From Gallionellales bacterium UBA7399 (GTDB lineage: Bacteria; Pseudomonadota; Gammaproteobacteria; Burkholderiales; Gallionellaceae): 10,582 nucleotides of DNA. The notes beneath the pieces are model-generated. The model saw nothing but the letters and a program-made list of their open reading frames with translations. It was not told the DNA's origin and made no database searches. Each line of letters opens with the position of its first letter. Within the stretch, counting starts at the first letter, position 1. Shown piece by piece: positions 6,575-10,582 of this stretch. Location of the stretch: positions 26,867-37,448 of the forward strand of contig DKNB01000080.1 in assembly GCA_002470125.1 (NCBI GenBank), read 5' to 3'. Both the position numbers and the translations under genes were made by a program.

Positions 6575-7365
6575 GCCGTTGCCCTTGCCGCGGCGTCGTT
6601 CTCAATCCCAACCCAGTCATATCCACGCGTTTCAAGTTCAAGTGCAAGCTCCTTGCCGCCAGTTTTAATGATGCGACCAGCCTCCATTACGTGAACATAA
6701 TCGGGCACGATGTAATTCAGTAACCGCTGATAGTGAGTCACCAGAATGGTGGCATTGTTTTCATTGGCCAACTGGTTAACGCCATTGGCGACTATTCTGA
6801 GGGCATCAATATCTAGGCCGGAGTCGGTTTCATCGAGAATCGCTAGTCGTGGATCTAGGATTGCCATTTGCAGTATTTCATTACGCTTTTTTTCTCCGCC
6901 AGAGAACCCCTCATTAACGCTACGCTCTAGGAAGTCGGGATTCATTTCGAGTAGCTTCATCTTTTCCCTTACGAAGTCATCAAATTCGAGTGGGTCAAGC
7001 TCTTCGTGGCCGCGATGTGTTTGGACTGTGTTGTAAGTTAGACGCAGGAACTGACTGTTAACGACACCTGGTATCTCAATGGGATACTGAAATGCCAGAA
7101 ATATACCAGCACGTGCCCGCTCTTCAGGCGCTAGGTCTAGCAAGTTTTTTCCTTCAAGCAATACCGTTCCACCTGTAATTTCGTAAGCGGAGTGGCCAGC
7201 GAGTATTTTAGAGAATGTGCTTTTTCCTGAGCCATTGGGGCCCATAATGGCGTGTATCTCACCACTTCTAACTGTTAGGTTTAGCCCTTTTAAAATTTCG
7301 GTGCCATTTACGGTTGCGCGCAAGTCGCATACCTCAAGCAAGATCTTGCTATTCTTTAAAATCAT
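6571..7365 (-). CDS. sufC: Fe-S assembly ATPase SufC
   Basis: ABC-type ATPase without a membrane partner; it drives conformational change in SufB-SufD during cluster assembly. It has 264 residues. Walker A is GPNGSGKST (42-50), the ABC signature FSGGEKKRNE starts at 154, Walker B is LAILDE (174-179) with D-loop SGLD, and the switch histidine is H211 (VTHYQRLL). The FSGGEKKR form and LDETDSGLDIDAL are characteristic of SufC rather than of transporters. The start was chosen because ATGA overlaps the sufB stop, and the 3' end overlaps the sufD start the same way. The extra ten or so N-terminal residues before the first strand (ILLEVCDL) are slightly longer than in E. coli. Confidence 0.97.
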   Translation of the reverse strand: MILKNSKILLEVCDLRATVNGTEILKGLNLTVRSGEIHAIMGPNGSGKSTFSKILAGHSAYEITGGTVLLEGKNLLDLAPEERARAGIFLAFQYPIEIPGVVNSQFLRLTYNTVQTHRGHEELDPLEFDDFVREKMKLLEMNPDFLERSVNEGFSGGEKKRNEILQMAILDPRLAILDETDSGLDIDALRIVANGVNQLANENNATILVTHYQRLLNYIVPDYVHVMEAGRIIKTGGKELALELETRGYDWVGIENDAAARATA

Positions 7366-8798
7366 CCGACACTCCCTTCTAATTTGAAGCTCAGTAATGC
7401 AGTTGCTTCAACCGCAAACTCCATTGGCAATTGTTGAAATACGTCCTTACAAAATCCATTAATAATCATTGATACGGCAGTTTCCGCATCGATGCCGCGC
7501 TGTGCAAAATAAAATAGCTGATCTTCACCAATCTTTGAGGTTGATGCCTCATGTTCTATCTGGGAGCTGCTATTGGCCACTTGAATATAGGGAAAAGTGT
7601 GAGCGCCAGACTGTTGACCAACCAACATTGAGTCACACTGAGAGTAATTGCGGGCACCAGTTGCACTAGCCGCAACTTTGACCAATCCTCGATAGCTGTT
7701 GTTGGAGTGACCAGCTGAGATGCCCTTGCTGACTATGGTGCTACGTGTATTTTTGCCGATATGAATCATTTTTGTACCGGTGTCTGCCTGCTGATAGTGA
7801 TTGGTGACTGCAACAGAATAAAATTCACCCACAGAGTTGTCTCCAAGCAATACACAAGATGGATATTTCCAAGTAATTGCTGAGCCGGTTTCAACTTGGG
7901 TCCAGGATATGCGTGAATTGACACCCTTGGCTAGGCCGCGCTTAGTTACGAAGTTGTAAATTCCACCAATGCCGTTCTCGTCACCGGCATACCAGTTTTG
8001 CACTGTCGAGTACTTTATGTCGGCATTATCTAGCGCTACGAGTTCTACAACTGCGGCGTGTAGTTGGTTGCTACTAAATGCAGGTGCCGTACAGCCCTCG
8101 AGGTAAGAGACAGAGGCCCCTTCTTCGGCAACAATAAGGGTGCGCTCGAATTGGCCAGATTCCTCGGTATTTATACGGAAGTAGGTTGATAAATCCATGG
8201 GGCATTTGACACCCTTTGGGATATAGCAGAAGGAGCCGTCAGTAAATACTGCGGAGTTGAGTGCGGCATAAAAGTTGTCGCTGGGCGGTATTACGGTACC
8301 GAGATATTTTTGAATTAACTCAGGGTGATCGGTAACGGCCTCCGACATCGAGCAGAAAATAATACCAACTTCGGCAAGCTTATGTTTGTAGGTGGTGGCT
8401 ACCGATACGCTGTCGAAAATAACATCAACGGCGACGCCGGCAAGCGCCATGCGTTCGTGCAGTGGCACACCAAGTTTTTCAAAGGTACGTAATAATTCAG
8501 GATCAACTTCATCCATACTCTTTAATTTCGGTTTTTGTTTGGGGGCGGCGTAATAGCTGATGGCCTGGAAGTCAATTTTTGGATGATGAACATTTTGCCA
8601 CCCAGGTTCCTCCATTTTTAGCCAAGCTTCGTATGACTTTAAGCGAAACTCAAGCAGCCACTCGGGCTCCTTTTTTTTCGCAGAAATCATTCGGATGGTG
8701 TCCGTGTTCAATCCCTTTGGGGCTACGTCAGTCTCAATGTTCGTTACAAAGCCGTGTTTGTAAGGCTGATTAACGAGATTTTCTAGTGTTGCGCTCAT
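7362..8798 (-). CDS. sufB: Fe-S cluster scaffold subunit SufB
   Basis: Core subunit of the SufBC2D complex, on which clusters are assembled from SufS-derived sulfur. Its 478 residues are typical of the family. Visible landmarks are FTDGSFCYIPKGVKCP (about 185-200), YLEGCTAP with C236, equivalent to the E. coli cysteine that accepts persulfide (C254), the beta-helix core, YSQCDSMLVG with C388, and IEHEAS (H416, E417) followed by QLFYFAQRGI, the SufBD C-terminal signature. A GAGGGT ribosome binding site precedes the ATG by 8 nt. Its TGA overlaps the sufC ATG (ATGA), so SufB and SufC synthesis is probably coupled. All expected residues are intact; I see no damage. Confidence 0.97.
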   Translation of the reverse strand: MSATLENLVNQPYKHGFVTNIETDVAPKGLNTDTIRMISAKKKEPEWLLEFRLKSYEAWLKMEEPGWQNVHHPKIDFQAISYYAAPKQKPKLKSMDEVDPELLRTFEKLGVPLHERMALAGVAVDVIFDSVSVATTYKHKLAEVGIIFCSMSEAVTDHPELIQKYLGTVIPPSDNFYAALNSAVFTDGSFCYIPKGVKCPMDLSTYFRINTEESGQFERTLIVAEEGASVSYLEGCTAPAFSSNQLHAAVVELVALDNADIKYSTVQNWYAGDENGIGGIYNFVTKRGLAKGVNSRISWTQVETGSAITWKYPSCVLLGDNSVGEFYSVAVTNHYQQADTGTKMIHIGKNTRSTIVSKGISAGHSNNSYRGLVKVAASATGARNYSQCDSMLVGQQSGAHTFPYIQVANSSSQIEHEASTSKIGEDQLFYFAQRGIDAETAVSMIINGFCKDVFQQLPMEFAVEATALLSFKLEGSVG

Positions 8799-8845
8799 TT
8801 GGGGTTACCCTCGAGAATTCATCAAAGTCGAAGTAAGGTGCTTAC

Positions 8846-9202
8846 CTATGCTTGCGCTATGTATTTTTTCGCTTCACCTGTTAGGTTAAAGCTTTCCCCG
8901 CAACCGCACATGCTGTCAATGTTTGGATTATCGAATTTAAACATCTGCCTGAGTCCATCTGTCACGAAATCAAGACGTGAACCCTTGATGTAAGGCAGGG
9001 TGGCATCATCAAATACCACCTTGGCGTTGTGTGCCTCAAATAGGTGATCACCAGTGGGTATTTCATCTGCGTAATCGTATGTGTAGGCATAGCCAGAGCA
9101 CCCAACTTTTTTAACGCCGATGCGTAGAGCTAAGCCGCGGCCTCGTTTTGTGAGCTGAGCTTGAATTTGTTTTGCTGCACTTTCGGTTAGGGTTATCGTC
9201 AT
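8846..9202 (-). CDS. sufA: A-type Fe-S carrier protein (HesB/IscA/SufA family)
   Basis: Accepts clusters from the assembly scaffold and passes them to apoproteins; cytosolic. It has 118 residues, a little longer than E. coli IscA. The three family cysteines are present at C35 (in VGCSGYAY), C99 and C101 (in CGCGESF near the C-terminus), the same numbering as in E. coli IscA. An AGGAA ribosome binding site 8 nt before the ATG supports the start. It is the first gene after the long iscR spacer and lies 47 bp upstream of sufB, so it probably leads the suf transcript. By position I call it SufA, but by sequence alone IscA or an ErpA-like role is equally possible. Confidence 0.9.
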   Translation of the reverse strand: MTITLTESAAKQIQAQLTKRGRGLALRIGVKKVGCSGYAYTYDYADEIPTGDHLFEAHNAKVVFDDATLPYIKGSRLDFVTDGLRQMFKFDNPNIDSMCGCGESFNLTGEAKKYIAQA

Positions 9203-9450
9203 AATTCAGTTCCTGGTTATCGTCTAAAGCGAAGCCCAAAAATAGGCAGCTCTCTGAGGTGACTATGGCTAGTTGTCGTTATGTTGTACCACCGACTAAG
9301 CTAAGGACCGCTTTAATCCTGGCTGCTCTGCAAATAATTAGAGGGGTAACAAGATTAAGCTGACAAAGGCGCGACAATCACTTTATTAGTTGTTTGGCGT
9401 CTCGTGAAGTCAATAACTACGAGATACGCATGTATAAAATATAATACACA
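9203..9450. other. Gene-free spacer between iscR and the suf genes
   Basis: No open frame of credible length on either strand. The iscR-proximal end is very AT-rich, with an imperfect dyad (TGTAT, 8 nt, ATACA) around 9429-9446. There is no convincing intrinsic terminator, so some read-through from iscR is possible. Two promoter-like pairs occur: the better at 9337-9366 (separate entry), and a weaker TTGACT at 9408-9413 with ACTAAT 17 bp downstream at 9385-9390. IscR half-site-like pieces (CCGACTA at about 9292-9298, GACTA with TAGT at about 9261-9273) do not form a full 25-bp site. Confidence 0.6.
9337..9366 (-). promoter_or_regulatory. Candidate promoter of the suf operon
   Basis: On the minus strand TTGTCA (9361-9366) and TCTAAT (9337-9342) are 18 bp apart; each is a 5-of-6 match to sigma-70 consensus. 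The predicted start near 9330 leaves a leader of about 127 nt before the A-type carrier gene. No full IscR type 1 or type 2 site overlaps it by eye. A competing weaker pair lies at 9385-9413. Unproven. Confidence 0.35.
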
Positions 9451-9924
9451 CTACATTAAGGCCGGCACTTGTTTATCTAAGTTTATATCAATGGCGATCA
9501 CTTTGGTTTCAGATTTAGATTGGGTGGCGTTGTCGACTATGTCTTGCAGGCTTATTCCCGCCATATATTTGTAAAGCGCTTCATTTAGCCCCATCCATAG
9601 GTCATGAGTGACGCACTGCCTGTCTTCGTGACAATTGGCCATTCCGCCACACCGAGTGGCATCGACTGATTCATCCACTGCTACAACAATATCTGCAATT
9701 GATATTTGCGTGCCAGGGCGCGATAAGCGATAGCCTCCACCTGGACCACGTATCGCAATTACAATCTTGCGTTTGCGTAACTTGCCAAATAGCTGTTCAA
9801 GATAAGATTGTGAAATCTTTTGATGCTCGCTGATGCTAGCCAGCGTCACTGGCTTATTGTTGCCGCGTAACGCTAGGTCAACCATGGCCATCACGGCAAA
9901 GCGCCCCTTAGTGGTTAGTCGCAT
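9451..9924 (-). CDS. iscR: Rrf2-family Fe-S cluster regulator IscR
   Basis: A [2Fe-2S] transcription factor that senses cluster status and controls Fe-S assembly genes. At 157 residues it has the usual family length. Residues 1-70 are the Rrf2 winged helix (MRLTTKGRFAVMAMVDLA start, SQSYLEQLF recognition region, GPGGGYRLSR wing). Residues C92, C98, C104 and H107 match the E. coli IscR cluster ligands in number and spacing, so it should bind a cluster and repress type 1 sites. An AAGGG ribosome binding site lies 5 nt before the ATG. The gene has its own promoter with an overlapping IscR-like site (10055-10087), indicating autorepression, and is followed by 248 bp without a gene before the carrier gene. 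RsrR- or NsrR-type relatives are less likely because the Cys3His pattern is the IscR one. Confidence 0.96.
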   Translation of the reverse strand: MRLTTKGRFAVMAMVDLALRGNNKPVTLASISEHQKISQSYLEQLFGKLRKRKIVIAIRGPGGGYRLSRPGTQISIADIVVAVDESVDATRCGGMANCHEDRQCVTHDLWMGLNEALYKYMAGISLQDIVDNATQSKSETKVIAIDINLDKQVPALM

Positions 9925-10054
9925 AATTACCCTTTCTTTTTAGAGTGCATTAAGATCTGGCGCAAAAGTATCTACCACCATCTTCATTTCACCCTATTTT
10001 GGTCACTGTACGTCCTGTAAATTGTGCAGAAGCTAAATTGGGTCCTAATGTGGA

Positions 10055-10083
10055 ATGATAGAATACCCAATTAATTTAGTCAA
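10055..10083 (-). promoter_or_regulatory. Sigma-70 promoter of iscR
   Basis: On the minus strand TTGACT (-35, 10078-10083) and TATCAT (-10, 10055-10060) are separated by exactly 17 bp. Both are 5-of-6 matches to consensus. Transcription should begin near 10048, giving a leader of about 120 nt before the iscR start codon. The promoter sits directly after the cysE stop, so iscR can be expressed independently of cysE. Confidence 0.75.
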
Positions 10084-10087
10084 CATT
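10063..10087. promoter_or_regulatory. Putative IscR type 1 operator (autoregulatory site)
   Basis: Aligned by eye to the E. coli type 1 consensus ATASYYGACT-RWWWY-AGTCRRSTAT, the plus strand matches 21 of 25 positions: left arm ATACCC, degenerate GACT (AATT), AATTT centre, then AGTCAAC exactly. The reverse complement contains the TTGACT -35 box and most of the spacer, so bound [2Fe-2S]-IscR would block RNA polymerase, the same geometry as at E. coli iscR. The match and placement are seen; binding is inferred. Confidence 0.72.
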
Positions 10088-10091
10088 AAAT

Positions 10092-10582
10092 TTATTCAAT
10101 GCCTTTGTCTAAGTGGTTAGGATCAAATCCATCTGCGGCAATCCGTTCTTCCGCAAAATCCGCCCCCATTTTTTCTAAGTGTTCCAGAATGAGGTTGATG
10201 CGTTTGTCCACAACTATGCTATGCCCTAGTAGGCCGTGTATGGCTTGAGCCACGGGATCATTCTGATTGTTGCTAATGCCGTAAGCATTAAAACCCGGCA
10301 TCTTTGTGGCTTCATCAAGAATGCGTGCTGGAATTCCTACGGCCGTGGCCCCCGCAGGTATATTTTTTGCAACCACGGCATTGGACCCTATCTTAGCCCC
10401 GTCCCCAATATGGATCGGGCCCAGAATTTTAGCGCCAGCTCCAATTACAACCCCGTTACCTAAGGTGGGATGACGCTTGCCATCTCTCCAAGAGGTTCCG
10501 CCTAGAGTAACACCATGATATAGCGTACAATCGTCACCAATTTCTGCGGTTTCTCCAATGACAACACCCATGCCATGATCAA
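10092..10582 (-). CDS. cysE: Serine O-acetyltransferase, 3' part (N-terminus outside window)
   Basis: Transfers an acetyl group from acetyl-CoA to L-serine, giving O-acetylserine, the last carbon precursor of cysteine; cytosolic. The visible part is the left-handed beta-helix of hexapeptide repeats. It opens with an Asp-His pair at the window edge (10575-10580), matching the catalytic DH of the family, then MGVVIGETAEIG, LYHGVTLGGTSW, GKRHPTLGNG, VIGAGAKILGP and AKIGSNAVV, and finishes in a longer tail ending DPNHLDKGIE. The reading frame is open to the window edge, so the internal Met at 10571 is not the start; about 160 residues are seen and an N-terminal helical domain should lie upstream. 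The stop is only 4 bp from the IscR site. A cysE-iscR pair is known from Azotobacter-type isc loci and fits cysteine supply for the desulfurases here. Identity is very secure; only the start is missing. Confidence 0.96.
   Translation of the reverse strand, partial: DHGMGVVIGETAEIGDDCTLYHGVTLGGTSWRDGKRHPTLGNGVVIGAGAKILGPIHIGDGAKIGSNAVVAKNIPAGATAVGIPARILDEATKMPGFNAYGISNNQNDPVAQAIHGLLGHSIVVDKRINLILEHLEKMGADFAEERIAADGFDPNHLDKGIE

Noticed and set aside
9258..9300. IscR-like pieces GACTA...TAGT and CCGACTAAGC in the iscR-sufA gap
   Set aside because: The first has one extra base in the spacer and the second matches only one arm; neither makes a full site.
9985..10010. Possible second IscR type 1 site in the iscR leader (GTGACC-AAAAT-AGGG)
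   Set aside because: Only about 14 of 25 positions agree with the consensus, too weak next to the 21-of-25 site upstream.
10236..10463. Plus-strand 75-codon frame within cysE
   Set aside because: It is antisense to the hexapeptide-repeat region of cysE, a common source of spurious frames.

Overview
The window is a compact iron-sulfur (Fe-S) cluster assembly locus. Every gene I can support lies on the minus strand, so it reads from high to low coordinates: cysE (3' part only) - iscR - A-type carrier (sufA/iscA-like) - sufB - sufC - sufD - sufS - sufU - nfu - rhodanese - Rieske ferredoxin - iscS-type cysteine desulfurase - dsbB. Base composition is moderate, with no clear islands of different composition. 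The IscR cysteine spacing, the CysE C-terminal tail, the IscS core, the two-domain Nfu and DsbB together suggest a proteobacterium, most likely a betaproteobacterium or close relative. That placement comes from remembered family resemblance, not a search.

Right end (about 9450-10582): the 3' part of serine O-acetyltransferase supplies the cysteine precursor. It is followed closely by a strong promoter that overlaps a 21-of-25 match to the E. coli IscR type 1 operator, and then by iscR itself, with all cluster ligands intact. This looks like a classical autorepressed iscR promoter. A 248-bp gene-free stretch then separates iscR from the suf genes and holds a plausible second promoter.

Centre (about 2900-9200): sufA-sufB-sufC-sufD-sufS-sufU-nfu. 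From sufB to sufU each stop overlaps the next start (ATGA three times, TAATG once), so SufBCD scaffold, SufS and SufU should be made together. SufS takes sulfur from cysteine, SufU (not SufE) probably relays it, SufBC2D builds the cluster with ATP, and the A-type carrier and Nfu deliver it.

Left end (1-2900): a single-domain rhodanese and a Rieske [2Fe-2S] ferredoxin follow with roughly 100-bp gaps. Then come a hairpin-rich gap, a second cysteine desulfurase of the IscS class that lacks the usual C-terminal tail, and dsbB. The cysE-iscR and iscS genes look like the two ends of an ISC operon whose core scaffold and chaperone genes (iscU, hscA, hscB, fdx) are absent, with a SUF module between them. 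I found no mobile element, CRISPR, tRNA or rRNA. The system is a recombination of known parts; I see no wholly unknown protein family.
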